A DNA stretch of 38,958 nt, from contig NZ_BJWY01000069.1 in the NCBI RefSeq assembly GCF_007990715.1, positions 1-38,958 on the forward strand. Reading direction: 5' to 3'. This DNA comes from Nocardia seriolae NBRC 15557 (GTDB lineage: Bacteria; Actinomycetota; Actinomycetes; Mycobacteriales; Mycobacteriaceae). A model generated the notes under the pieces. It worked only from the letters and a program-made list of their open reading frames with translations, was not told where the DNA came from and ran no database searches. Positions 31,226 through 38,958 of the stretch are shown here, one piece after another; the first letter of the stretch is position 1; each line of letters opens with the position of its first letter. Made by a program: the position numbers and the translations under genes.

Positions 31226-31720
31226 GTGGCCGATTCGTCGTTCGATGTGGTGAGCAAGATCGATCGCCAGGAGGTGGACAACGCGCTCAACCAGGCCGCC
31301 AAGGAGCTGAGCCAGCGCTACGACTTCCGCGGCACCGGCGCGAGCATCGAATGGTCCGGCGAGGAGAAGATCATTCTCAGCGCGGAGTCCGAGGACCGGG
31401 TGAAGGCGGCGCTGGATGTGTTCAAGGAGAAGCTGATTCGCCGCGACATCTCGCTCAAGGCGTTCGATGCCGGTGATCCGCAGGCCTCAGGGAAGGTGTA
31501 CAAGATCACAGGCGAGCTGGTGCAGGGCATCACCACCGAGAACGCCAAGAAGATCGCGAAGAAGATCCGCGACGAGGGCCCCAAGAGCGTCAAGGCGCAG
31601 ATTCAGGGCGAAGAGCTGCGGGTCAGCTCCAAGAACCGCGACGACCTCCAGGCCGTCATCGCGCTGCTCAGGGGCGGCGATTTCGATATCGCCCTGCAGT
31701 TCGTGAACTACCGCTCGTAG
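31226..31720 (+). CDS. yajQ: YajQ-family nucleotide-binding protein
   Basis: 164 residues from GTG 31226, with AAGGAG eight bases upstream. Codons in frame before it run back over tRNA-Tyr and are rejected. Hallmarks: SFDVVSKIDRQEVDNALNQA at the start, QRYDFRGTGASIEW, then the second ferredoxin-like repeat with KVYKITGELVQGITTENAKK, ending DIALQFVNYRS. Family members bind nucleic acids or nucleotides, and some bind cyclic di-GMP; the role in actinobacteria is not established. The 3' end overlaps convergent htpX by 13 bases. The synteny yajQ-htpX-grcC-menJ resembles the Rv0561-Rv0566 region. Confidence 0.95.
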   Translation: MADSSFDVVSKIDRQEVDNALNQAAKELSQRYDFRGTGASIEWSGEEKIILSAESEDRVKAALDVFKEKLIRRDISLKAFDAGDPQASGKVYKITGELVQGITTENAKKIAKKIRDEGPKSVKAQIQGEELRVSSKNRDDLQAVIALLRGGDFDIALQFVNYRS

Positions 31721-32595
31721 TTGCGGTTTCCACCGGCCATCTCCTCGAGGCGGGCGATACGGTCCGCCATCGGGGGGTGGGTGGAGAACCAGCGCGCCAT
31801 CGCCTCGCCGTTGCGGAAGGGGTTGGCGATCATCAGGTGGGATTGAGCCGTCAGCTGCGGCTCGGGGGGCAGCGGGGCGGCCTGGGTGCCGCGTTCCAGC
31901 TTGCGCAGGGCCGAGGCCAGCGCCAGGGGATCGCCGGTGAGTTCCGCGCCGTCCTGGTCGGCCTGGTACTCGCGGGAGCGCGAGACCGCCAGTTTGATGA
32001 GCGAGGCCGCGATCGGGCCGAGCAGCGAAACCAGCAGGATGCCAATCACATTCGGGCCCTCGCCGTCGCGATTGCCGCCGAAGATGCCCGCGAAGAAGGC
32101 CATCTGCGCCAGCCCGGAGATCACCGAGGCGAGCGCGCCCGCGACCGAGGAGATCAGGATGTCGCGGTTGTAGACGTGCGAGAGCTCGTGGCCGAGCACT
32201 GCCCGCAGTTCGCGCTCGTCGAGGATCTGCAGGATGCCGGTGGTGCAGCAGACCGCGGCATTGCGCGGATTGCGGCCGGTGGCAAAGGCATTGGGCGCGT
32301 TGGTGGGGCTGATGTACAGGCGCGGCATGGGTTGCCTTGCGGCCGTGGCCAATTCACGCACGATGCGATACATCGCGGGGGCTTCCAGCTCGGTCACCGG
32401 CTGCGCGTGCATCGCCTTCAAAGCCAGCTTGTCGCTGTTGAAATACGCGTAGGCATTCATACCCACGGCCAGCAGGATCGAGAAGACCAGAATCGTGGGA
32501 TTGCGGAACATCGCCCCGGCGAACACGATCAGCGCCGACATCCCGACCAGAAGCCCGAACGTCTTCAACCCATTCGCATAACCGTGCCCATGCAT
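31708..32595 (-). CDS. htpX: membrane zinc metalloprotease HtpX
   Basis: 295 residues with ATG 32595, AAGGAG five bases upstream. Two N-terminal membrane helices (about 11-30 and 34-52) precede the cytosolic catalytic domain. The zinc motif is GHELSH (His136, Glu137, His140), and Glu209 in SREYQAD is the likely third ligand. Further hydrophobic segments lie at about 148-172 and 183-205. It ends FSTHPPMADRIARLEEM, a conserved family block. HtpX degrades damaged membrane proteins on the cytoplasmic side. It overlaps yajQ tail to tail and follows grcC on the same strand after 82 bases. Confidence 0.96.
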   Translation of the reverse strand: MHGHGYANGLKTFGLLVGMSALIVFAGAMFRNPTILVFSILLAVGMNAYAYFNSDKLALKAMHAQPVTELEAPAMYRIVRELATAARQPMPRLYISPTNAPNAFATGRNPRNAAVCCTTGILQILDERELRAVLGHELSHVYNRDILISSVAGALASVISGLAQMAFFAGIFGGNRDGEGPNVIGILLVSLLGPIAASLIKLAVSRSREYQADQDGAELTGDPLALASALRKLERGTQAAPLPPEPQLTAQSHLMIANPFRNGEAMARWFSTHPPMADRIARLEEMAGGNRNYER

Positions 32596-32677
32596 ACGGT
32601 CTCCTTCCGACGCCCCCTCATCGCTGAGTTACACGAGGTCAACGATAGAACCGCGGAGTGAAGTTCCCGGTTATCGG

Positions 32678-33700
32678 TCAGCCGACGCGTTCGATGGTGT
32701 AGCGGACGAGCTGTTCGAGGGCCTCGTTGGCGGGGCCGCCGGGCAGGGCGGAGAGTTCGGCGTGGGCGATGTCGGCGTAGCCGTGCAGCTTCTCCTTGGC
32801 CAGCACCAGGCCGCGGGAGCGGGACAGCAGGTAGAGGGCCTCGTCGACCTCGGCGTCGGTCTGCAGCGGGTGCGCGAGGAGTTTGCGCAGGCGGTCGCCC
32901 TCGGCGCCCTCGTCGCGCAGGGCGTAGAGGACGGGCAGGGTGTGCACGCCCTCGCGCAGGTCGGTGCCGGGGGTCTTGCCGGACTGCTCGGAGACCGAGG
33001 AGATGTCGATGATGTCGTCGGCGATCTGGAAGGCGGTGCCGACGGCGTCGCCGAGGCGGGCCAGGCGTTCGACGTGGTCGGTGCTCGCGCCGGAGAAGGT
33101 GCCGCCGAAGCGGCCCGCGGCGGCGATCAGCGAGCCGGTCTTCTCCCACACCACGCGCAGGTAGTGCTCGACCGGGTCCTGGGACTGCCGGGCGCCGATG
33201 GTCTCTCGCATCTGGCCGGTGACCAGTTCGGCGAAGGTCTCGGCGATGATGCGGACCGCGTCGGGGCCGAGGGTGGAGACCAGGCGGGAGGCGTGCGCGA
33301 ACAGGTAGTCGCCGGCGAGGATGGCGACGCTGTTGCCCCAGCGCGAGTTCACGCTGGGTGCGCCGCGGCGCATGGACGCCTCGTCCATGACGTCGTCGTG
33401 GTAGAGGGTCGCCAGGTGCACGAGTTCCACGACGGTGCCCGCGGTGACCAGGTCGGGGCTGGTCGGGTCGGGGCCGAGCTGGCCGGTGAGGATGGTGAAC
33501 AGCGGACGGAACCGCTTGCCGCCGGCCTTGGCCAGGTGCAGCGCCGCCTCCTGCAGGAACTCCTCGCCGTCGGACAGCTCGGTGATGAGCAGGTCCTCGA
33601 CCTCGATCAGGCCCTTACGCACAGTTGCGGCGAGCTCGGGATCACCCAGATCCACCCCCGCGACCACGGTGCTCTCATCGCTCACAGCTGATGCGCTCAT
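32678..33700 (-). CDS. grcC: long-chain polyprenyl diphosphate synthase (GrcC/IspB-like)
   Basis: 340 residues from ATG 33700, with GGGAG five bases upstream. A longer in-frame start at 33760 lies above a likely -10 (TAGGTT, 33739-33744) and is rejected. Conserved blocks: GGKRFRP (60-66), first aspartate-rich motif DDVMD (102-106), second DDIID (228-232), KTPGTD. The residue five before the first Asp is Ala, small, which in this family allows long chains. It condenses isopentenyl diphosphate to make the side chain of menaquinone. It is divergent from menJ, its pathway partner, and upstream of htpX. Confidence 0.93.
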   Translation of the reverse strand: MSASAVSDESTVVAGVDLGDPELAATVRKGLIEVEDLLITELSDGEEFLQEAALHLAKAGGKRFRPLFTILTGQLGPDPTSPDLVTAGTVVELVHLATLYHDDVMDEASMRRGAPSVNSRWGNSVAILAGDYLFAHASRLVSTLGPDAVRIIAETFAELVTGQMRETIGARQSQDPVEHYLRVVWEKTGSLIAAAGRFGGTFSGASTDHVERLARLGDAVGTAFQIADDIIDISSVSEQSGKTPGTDLREGVHTLPVLYALRDEGAEGDRLRKLLAHPLQTDAEVDEALYLLSRSRGLVLAKEKLHGYADIAHAELSALPGGPANEALEQLVRYTIERVG

Positions 33701-33879
33701 TTCATCTCCCAGTGCCGCGTCCGACCCCACGCCAAAGAACCTAGCGTGTGGACCGATCACCCCCTATGCACACCACCGTAGTGGGACGGAACAAACACTC
33801 GCCATTCGAATACCGACCGGACACGGTGTGACAGAGGGCAAATATGCACGCCCGGTGATGTGCTGCGAGTATTGACCGC

Positions 33880-35154
33880 ATGGGTTCACCGGAAGTCGCG
33901 TCCGAGCAGGGGAAATCATCGGACGTATTGCCTTCGCACGCCGATGTCCTGGTGGTCGGGGCGGGTCCCGCCGGGTCCGCGGCGGCCGCGTGGGCGGCGC
34001 GGGCGGGTCGCGATGTGCTGCTGACCGATTCGGCGGTGTTCCCGCGCGACAAGACCTGCGGTGACGGACTGACGCCGCGCGCCACCGCCGAGCTCGAGCA
34101 TCTCGGGCTGGGTGACTGGGTGCGGGCGCACACGGTCAATCGGGGGCTGCGGATGGCCGGGTTCGGGCGGGAGGCGCTGCTGCCCTGGCCCGACGGGTCC
34201 TTCCCGGCCTACGGAAGTGCCGTTCCGCGAACCGAACTCGACGACAAGCTGCGCGAGACCGCGGTGAAGTCGGGTGCGCGCATGGTGGACGGGGCCAAGG
34301 TGGTGGAGGTGGCCCGCGAGGGCGACCGGGTCACCGGAGTGACCGTCAAGACCGACGGCGGGCTGCGCGCGGTGTCGTGCAAGACGCTGATCGTGGCGGA
34401 CGGGGTGCGCTCCCCCGTCGGAAAGATGCTGGGCCGCACCTGGCATCGGCAGTACGCGTACGGGACGGCGGCGCGGGCGTACATCAAATCCGCGCGCAGC
34501 GATGACGAGTGGATCACCTCGCATATGGAATTGCGGGACGCCGCCGGGGAATTGATTCCCGGCTACGGCTGGGTCTTCCCGCTCGGCAATGGCGAGGTGA
34601 ATATCGGCGTCGGTTCACTGGCCACCGAAAAGCGGCCGTCGCATATCGCGTTGAAACCGCTGCTGCAGCATTACGTTTCGCAGCGGCGCGCGGAATGGGG
34701 TTTCGAAGGCGAGGCGCGGGCGGTGGCCTCGGCGCTGCTGCCCATGGGCGGCGCGGTGTCGAATCTGGCCGGGCGCAACTGGGCGCTGATCGGCGACGCC
34801 GCCGGATGCGTGAATCCGCTCAATGGCGAGGGCATCGACTACGGCCTGGAGGGCGGGCACATGCTCGCCGGGATTCTGGATCATCCCGATCTGACCCACA
34901 TCTGGCCGGAAATGCTGCGGGAGCGCTACGGCCGCACCTATTCGGTGGCCCGGCGGATCGCCGGGCTGGCCACGCATCCGCGCACGGTGCCGCTGGGCGG
35001 GCCGCCGATGATGCGGTCGAAGCTGTTGCAGCGCACCGCGGTCCGGGTGATGGGCAACCTGGTCACCGATGAGGACGTGGACCTGACCGCCCGGCTGTGG
35101 CGAGCATCGGGGCGGGCCTCGCTGCGATTCGACAAGATTCGGCCCTTCACATGA
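33880..35154 (+). CDS. menJ: menaquinone beta-reductase (MenJ, geranylgeranyl-reductase family flavoprotein)
   Basis: 424 residues. The Rossmann FAD motif is ADVLVVGAGPAGSAAAAW (GxGxxG, residues 27-32). The family block FPRDKTCGDGLTPRAT with a conserved Cys follows, and the second FAD motif is ALIGDAAGCVNPLNGEGIDYG. In mycobacteria the homologue Rv0561c saturates the beta-isoprene unit of menaquinone-9. No clear Shine-Dalgarno sequence precedes the ATG at 33880, so a leaderless mRNA is possible. Divergent from grcC with a 179-base gap. Its stop overlaps the next ATG by ATGA. Confidence 0.92.
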   Translation: MGSPEVASEQGKSSDVLPSHADVLVVGAGPAGSAAAAWAARAGRDVLLTDSAVFPRDKTCGDGLTPRATAELEHLGLGDWVRAHTVNRGLRMAGFGREALLPWPDGSFPAYGSAVPRTELDDKLRETAVKSGARMVDGAKVVEVAREGDRVTGVTVKTDGGLRAVSCKTLIVADGVRSPVGKMLGRTWHRQYAYGTAARAYIKSARSDDEWITSHMELRDAAGELIPGYGWVFPLGNGEVNIGVGSLATEKRPSHIALKPLLQHYVSQRRAEWGFEGEARAVASALLPMGGAVSNLAGRNWALIGDAAGCVNPLNGEGIDYGLEGGHMLAGILDHPDLTHIWPEMLRERYGRTYSVARRIAGLATHPRTVPLGGPPMMRSKLLQRTAVRVMGNLVTDEDVDLTARLWRASGRASLRFDKIRPFT

Positions 35155-35570
35155 CGAGTCGGCCGGTTCCCGAGGCTCTGCTGCCGCATCTGCGGCGAGC
35201 ACGGGATCTGGCCGACCGGAATTACGCGGAGCCCCTGGATCTGGATGCGCTGGCGGCGGCCGCGGGGGTGTCGAAGTACCACTTCCTCCGCTGTTTCGCG
35301 GCCACCTACGGCAAGACGCCCGCGGTGTACCTCGCCGAGCGGCGGATTGAGCGGGCGCAGGATCTGTTGCGGGCCACCAATGTGACGGTGACCGAGGCGT
35401 GCATGCTGGTCGGTTACAGCAGCCTCGGGTCGTTCAGCAGCAAGTTCACCGAACTGGTCGGGATGTCGCCCTCGGAGTATCAAGCGAAGTTCGCGGCCGA
35501 GGGCGCACCCCATATTCCAGGTTGCTACGTCTTCATGCACGGTCTCTCGGATCGGAAACCGCTGACCTAG
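35151..35570 (+). CDS. small AraC-family transcriptional regulator lacking a sensor domain
   Basis: 139 residues. The ATG at 35151 overlaps the menJ stop as ATGA, and codons in frame upstream lie within menJ. Nearly the whole protein is the AraC DNA-binding domain. The first helix-turn-helix is at about 27-50 (LDALAAAAGVSKYHFLRCFAA) and the second at about 75-105 (VTVTEACMLVGYSSLGSFSSKF) with the family signature PSEYQ. Only about 28 residues follow (GAPHIPGCYVFMHGLS). There is no ligand-binding or dimerisation domain of the usual kind. Translational coupling suggests co-expression with menJ. Small regulators of this type are often found near VOC-fold proteins, and one lies at 37419. Confidence 0.88.
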   Translation: MTSRPVPEALLPHLRRARDLADRNYAEPLDLDALAAAAGVSKYHFLRCFAATYGKTPAVYLAERRIERAQDLLRATNVTVTEACMLVGYSSLGSFSSKFTELVGMSPSEYQAKFAAEGAPHIPGCYVFMHGLSDRKPLT

Positions 35571-35573
35571 TGG

Positions 35574-37217
35574 CTATTTCGACGGCAGTACGTGGATGCC
35601 GGTCTTGTCGGTCGACAGCGCCAGCGAGCTGATGTACTGAATCTCGCCCTCGGGTCCCGGGACCGCCGAGGCGATCATGTCCGGACGTTCGAACTCCATG
35701 CCGGTGACCACACAGGTCAGCGTCTCCCCCGACGGGTTGCCATGCTCGTCGAACATGTCCAGCTCGATGCCGTCGTGGTCGCGGCGCAGGTAGTACTTGC
35801 CCTTGGTGAGAATGGCGGTCAAAGGCGTGGCGACGAACGAGACCACCACGGCCACAATGGGCGAGTACGGCTTCAGGGTCTCGCCGAAGAGCCCGAAGAA
35901 GGTCGCGATGGACAGCACCGCCGACAGTCCGAAGCCGACCAGGCCGACCGGGTTGAAGTCGTAGAGCATGCCGCGCCGGAACTCCGGCTCCCTGGGCGAG
36001 ATCTTCAGCACGTACTTGTTGATCACGATATCTGTTGCGACGGTGACGATCCAGGCGATGCCGCAGTTGGCGTAGAAGCCGAGGATGTTGTTGAGGAAGT
36101 CGAACATATTGGCTTCCATCAGGATCAGCGCGATGGCCAGGTTCAGACCGAGGAACACGATGCGACCCGGGTAGGTCTTGGTGACGCGGGTGAAGGAGTT
36201 GGTCCAGGCCAGCGAGCCCGAATACGCGTTGGTCACATTGATTTTGATCTGGCTGATGACGACCAGGGCGACGGCCAGGGTCATGGCCAGCCAGGACGGC
36301 ATCATGTCGCGGTAGATCTCGAGGAACTGGTGCACGGGCTGGTTGGCGATGTTCTGCGCGCCGGGCAGGTTCGCGATCAGGTAGACCGCCAGGAACAGGC
36401 CGACGACCTGCTTGACCGCGCCGAAGAGCACCCAGCCGGGTCCGGCCAGCAGCATCCAGCCCCACCACTTGCGGGCGTTCTCGGGGGTCCGGGGCGGCAT
36501 GAAGCGCAGGTAGTCGATCGGCTCGGCGATCTGGGCGATGAGCGAGAGGCAGACACCGGCGGCCAGCAGCGCGCCCGACAGGCTCACGCCTCTGCCGTCC
36601 TGGCCACCGTAGGACAGGAACGTGCCGACCGAATCCGGGTGGCGCACCAGCAGGAAGGCGAAGGGCGCGACCATCAGGATCAGCCACAGCGGGGTGGTCC
36701 ACACCTGGAGTTTGGCCAGGGTGTTCATGCCGTAGATGACCAGCGGGAAGATCATCACCGTGGACACCAGATAGCCGATCGGGAGCGGCACGTGCAGGCC
36801 GAGTTTCAGGCCCTGCGCCATGATCGAGCCCTCGAGGGCGAAGAAGATGAAGGTGAACGAGGCGAACACGATGTTCGTCACCACCGACCCGTAGTAGCCG
36901 AAGCCGCTGCCGCGGGTGATCAGATCCAGGTCGATGTTGTAGCGCGCCGCGTAGTAAGCCAGCGGGAAGCCGGTGAGCATGACGACGATGGCGAAGATGC
37001 CGATGCCCAGCAGTGCGTTACCCGTGCCGTTGGCGATGCCGATGTTCGCGCCGATGGAGAAGTCGGCCAGGTAGGCGATGCCGCCCAGGGCCGAGACGCC
37101 GACCACGGCCGGGCTCCATTTCCGGTAGCTGCGGGGCGCGAACCGCAGCGTGTAATCCTCCAGCGTCTCCTTGGACGCGGCGACCGCGTTGGCCGTCGGG
37201 GTTTCTACCTGAACCAC
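35574..37217 (-). CDS. NCS1-family purine/cytosine-type permease with C-terminal extension
   Basis: 547 residues from GTG 37217. GAGGAG (37223-37228) stands five bases ahead of it, while the GTG at 37223 overlaps that site. Twelve hydrophobic segments fit the NCS1 (nucleobase:cation symporter-1) family. Segment features include YYAARYNIDLDLITRGSGFGYYGSV near helix 3 and WTNSFTRVTKTYPGR in the middle. NCS1 members import cytosine, hypoxanthine, hydantoins or thiamine with a cation. The substrate is not readable. After the last helix (near AILTKGKYYLRR) an extra soluble tail of about 70 residues follows (MFDEHGNPSGETLTCVV and EIQYISSLALSTDK). The 3' end is three bases from the AraC stop. Confidence 0.85.
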   Translation of the reverse strand: MVQVETPTANAVAASKETLEDYTLRFAPRSYRKWSPAVVGVSALGGIAYLADFSIGANIGIANGTGNALLGIGIFAIVVMLTGFPLAYYAARYNIDLDLITRGSGFGYYGSVVTNIVFASFTFIFFALEGSIMAQGLKLGLHVPLPIGYLVSTVMIFPLVIYGMNTLAKLQVWTTPLWLILMVAPFAFLLVRHPDSVGTFLSYGGQDGRGVSLSGALLAAGVCLSLIAQIAEPIDYLRFMPPRTPENARKWWGWMLLAGPGWVLFGAVKQVVGLFLAVYLIANLPGAQNIANQPVHQFLEIYRDMMPSWLAMTLAVALVVISQIKINVTNAYSGSLAWTNSFTRVTKTYPGRIVFLGLNLAIALILMEANMFDFLNNILGFYANCGIAWIVTVATDIVINKYVLKISPREPEFRRGMLYDFNPVGLVGFGLSAVLSIATFFGLFGETLKPYSPIVAVVVSFVATPLTAILTKGKYYLRRDHDGIELDMFDEHGNPSGETLTCVVTGMEFERPDMIASAVPGPEGEIQYISSLALSTDKTGIHVLPSK

Positions 37218-37354
37218 CGGCACTCCTCGTTCGGGCTCGTCGCGAGCTGTTTTCCGCTTTCGAGAGTGGTCAGCAATTGTTGATCCCGGCTTACCGAACT
37301 ATTGCACAGCGGTTACAGCAGGCTCACCGAGGTTCCGACTGTGTGAACTCAGCT

Positions 37355-37366
37355 ATTCCCGGGAAT
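37355..37366. promoter_or_regulatory. 12-bp palindrome in the permease/VOC divergent gap
   Basis: ATTCCCGGGAAT is a perfect 12-bp palindrome, 53 bases before the VOC start. The 201-base gap between 37217 and 37419 must hold the permease and VOC promoters. TAGCCT (37406-37411) is a weak VOC -10. The palindrome is an operator candidate only. Confidence 0.4.
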
Positions 37367-37418
37367 CGCGCAATTTCGGAGAAGCCCGCGCGGACCTGCT
37401 GTCCATAGCCTGGAAGAC

Positions 37419-37868
37419 ATGACGACCATCACCAATGTCTCGCTCGTGACCGTGTACGTAACCGACCAGTCGGCGGCGAAGGAGTGGTACATCGACAAGC
37501 TGGGCTTCGTGGAACACAGCGATGTGACCATGGGCGACAACGGGTTCCAGTGGGTGACGGTGGCCCACCCGAATCACCCGGAGCTGGAGGTCACGCTGAT
37601 GATCCCGGGTCCCCCGCTGGACGACACGCTCGCCGAGGCCATCCGGCGCTCCATGGCCAATGGCACGCACGGTGCACTGGGCCTGCGAACCGACAACTGC
37701 CAGAAGACCTTCGAGGAACTCACCGCCAAGGGCGTGGAGTTCGTGCAGCCCCCGGCCGAGCGCCCCTACGGCGTGGAGGCCATCATCCGCGACAACTCCG
37801 GCAACTGGCTGGTGCTGATCGAACCCCGTGAGTTCGATCCGGCCACGGCGCAGTTCGGGCCGGAGTAA
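37419..37868 (+). CDS. VOC-fold (glyoxalase/dioxygenase-like) protein
   Basis: 149 residues. The start MTTITNVSLVTVYVTDQSAAKEWYIDKLGF is the first beta-alpha-beta unit of a vicinal oxygen chelate protein, with the classic KEWYIDKLGF. A second unit begins near HGALGLRTDNCQKTFEELTAKGVEF and ends AIIRDNSGNWLVLIEP. Candidate metal ligands are Glu or His at the usual positions (the terminal Glu in LIEP), but the first ligand position is unclear, so it may be a non-enzymatic binding protein. Single-domain VOC proteins act on toxic or small electrophilic compounds. It stands alone, with its own terminator. Confidence 0.88.
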   Translation: MTTITNVSLVTVYVTDQSAAKEWYIDKLGFVEHSDVTMGDNGFQWVTVAHPNHPELEVTLMIPGPPLDDTLAEAIRRSMANGTHGALGLRTDNCQKTFEELTAKGVEFVQPPAERPYGVEAIIRDNSGNWLVLIEPREFDPATAQFGPE

Positions 37869-37886
37869 TCCCCCCCCCGATCCGGC

Positions 37887-37922
37887 CCGTGGATGCGGGA
37901 CCACCCCCGCATCCACGGTTTT
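37887..37922 (+). terminator. VOC gene intrinsic terminator
   Basis: CCGTGGATGCGGG (37887-37899) and CCCGCATCCACGG (37906-37918) form a perfect 13-bp stem with a 6-base loop, followed by TTTT. It lies 18 bases after the VOC stop, with nine consecutive C residues (37870-37878) between. It also lies beyond the end of the convergent DUF2505 gene. Confidence 0.88.
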
Positions 37923-37928
37923 CCGGGA

Positions 37929-38432
37929 TCAGGCGTTCTGCGCGGCGAACCAGGATTCGACGGACTTGCGCTCGCTGTTCATGACCTTCTTGAGCAGGTT
38001 CTCGACCAGCGGTTCGATGGCCCCGCCCACCAGCGGGACCTTCACGTCGACGGTGCCGGTGGCCTCGATCTCGGAACCCTCGGCGGTGGGCCGCAATTCG
38101 AACGCGCCCGCCATCTCGGTGGTGATGCCGCCGGAGCGGCCGGAGCAGCCGCCCTTGGCGACGCCGTCGGACAGCGGGCCCCAGGAGTCGGTGCGCTCGA
38201 GCATGAGCTCGCTCTTGAGCACCTTCTGGACGATGCCGGGAATCTGGTCTTCGGGCGCCTTTTCGGTCATATGGATCTGAATGGTGCCGGGGCCGTCCGG
38301 GTGGGTGAGCTCCAGCGTGGCGGTGGACGCTCCTTCGAAGCGGGCCTGCCACATCTCGTCATTGGTGAGTGCCCGGTGAAGATCTTCGACCGGGACGCTG
38401 TACTGCACGGTGAAGCTGAATTTTCGGGACAT
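37929..38432 (-). CDS. DUF2505-family (SRPBCC-like) protein
   Basis: 167 residues from ATG 38432 (MSRKFSFTVQYSVPVEDLHRAL). Codons in frame up to 38714 are antisense to the next gene and have no family resemblance. The beta-rich start, a mid-segment TLELTHPDGPGTIQIHMTEKAPEDQIPGIV, the Gly/Val-rich GTVDVKVPLVGGAIEPLVENLL and a final long helix KKVMNSERKSVESWF fit the START/SRPBCC fold with its long C-terminal helix. The family is widespread in actinobacteria and of unknown function, probably binding a hydrophobic ligand. It is divergent from the DUF3592-like gene across 39 bases. Confidence 0.85.
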   Translation of the reverse strand: MSRKFSFTVQYSVPVEDLHRALTNDEMWQARFEGASTATLELTHPDGPGTIQIHMTEKAPEDQIPGIVQKVLKSELMLERTDSWGPLSDGVAKGGCSGRSGGITTEMAGAFELRPTAEGSEIEATGTVDVKVPLVGGAIEPLVENLLKKVMNSERKSVESWFAAQNA

Positions 38433-38471
38433 GGCGAAGACCGTAGCCCAGGGATGGAATAGCCTGCTGAA

Positions 38472-38958
38472 GTGTCGGAAACTAGCCAGTCTCATAGCGC
38501 TGAACAGCACAGGGCGGTTCGGTTGCGGCGGGCTCGGATCGGGGTCGTGATCACCGCGGCCACGTTCAGCTTCCTGGCCGTGCTGCTGGTGCTGGCGGCC
38601 TGGCGCGACGACCACCTGATCAACTCCGACAAGGGCGTGACCAGCGCCGAAGTGCTCTCGGCGGGCACGCTGCGCTCGGCGGTCATCTTCGTCACGCCCG
38701 ACGGCGAGACGCACAACCCGAAAACGGGCGTGCTGTATCCGACCAAACTGACCGTCGGCGAACGCATCAATGTCGAATATCGGCGCAGCGATCCGGATCT
38801 CGTACGCGTGGCGGGTCGCGATGCGCGTGTCGCCATCATTCCGGCGCTGTCGGTCATCGTGGTGGCGTGGGCCATCGCCCTGCCGCTGCTGTGGCTCCTC
38901 GGCTCGCCGCCCACGCTGTGGCTCGGTGCGCTGTGGACCCGCGCGCGAACTAGTGTCC
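38472..38958 (+). CDS. DUF3592-like membrane protein, 3' end outside the window
   Basis: From GTG 38472 the frame stays open to the last base (162 codons). MSETSQSHSAEQHRAVRLRR is a basic cytoplasmic start. A membrane helix follows at about 24-43 (VVITAATFSFLAVLLVLAAW). An extracytoplasmic part contains GVLYPTKLTVGERINVEYRR and DPDLVRVAGR, the block characteristic of DUF3592 proteins. A second helix is at about 124-146 (IIPALSVIVVAWAIALPLLWLL). Function is unknown. It is partial because the window ends; no stop codon is seen. The start is in keeping with divergence from the DUF2505 gene. Confidence 0.75.
   Translation, partial: MSETSQSHSAEQHRAVRLRRARIGVVITAATFSFLAVLLVLAAWRDDHLINSDKGVTSAEVLSAGTLRSAVIFVTPDGETHNPKTGVLYPTKLTVGERINVEYRRSDPDLVRVAGRDARVAIIPALSVIVVAWAIALPLLWLLGSPPTLWLGALWTRARTSV

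Overview
The window is chromosomal DNA from a high-GC mycolic-acid actinomycete, most likely a Nocardia or close relative. The evidence is the strong G/C third-position bias, the many GTG starts, a fused HadA-HadB mycolate dehydratase, an RpoB nearly identical to that of Mycobacterium around the rifampicin site, a complete mce operon, and mycobacterial synteny: tRNA-Thr, tRNA-Met, rpmG, hadAB, tRNA-Trp, secE, nusG, rplK, rplA, rplJ, rplL, mkl, rpoB, rpoC, plus a yajQ/htpX/grcC/menJ block. No insertion sequence, phage gene, CRISPR array or plasmid function was seen.

Layout. 1-3.75 kb is accessory: an internally deleted luciferase-like monooxygenase, a CGNR zinc-finger regulator, a divergent EamA exporter, a secreted glycine-rich protein and a Uma2-type protein. 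3.8-11.4 kb is rpoC and rpoB (minus strand). 11.4-11.95 kb is a 555-bp gene-free rpoB upstream region with a tandem repeat and a promoter. 11.95-23.5 kb is one minus-strand operon of eleven genes: mkl ATPase, two YrbE permeases, MceA-F and two Mce-associated membrane proteins. Most junctions overlap by 1-4 bases, and the operon is bracketed by two bulged hairpins. 23.7-28.7 kb holds rplL, rplJ (with a long leader), an inserted secreted trypsin-like protease, rplA, rplK, nusG and secE. 28.8-31.1 kb holds four tRNAs, hadAB and rpmG. 31.2-35.6 kb holds yajQ, htpX, grcC, menJ and a small AraC-type regulator. 35.6-38.96 kb holds an NCS1 permease, a VOC-fold protein, a DUF2505-like protein and the start of a DUF3592-like membrane protein cut by the window edge.

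How the genes work together. The core is the transcription/translation block (RNA polymerase, NusG, SecE, ribosomal stalk and L1/L11), divided by intrinsic terminators after secE-nusG, rplK-rplA, rplJ-rplL and rpoB-rpoC. Envelope lipid functions are embedded in it: hadAB for mycolate elongation, and a self-contained Mce lipid importer with its own ATPase. grcC and menJ supply and reduce the prenyl chain of menaquinone.

The most interesting observation is the full mce operon between rplL and rpoB. Mycobacterium tuberculosis keeps only the lone ATPase Mkl/MceG in the same interval, so this window may preserve the arrangement from which that orphan ATPase derives. Other points are the deleted monooxygenase, a D-x4-H dyad in both halves of HadAB, an unusually long NusG, and structured RNA or operator candidates ahead of mkl and rplJ.
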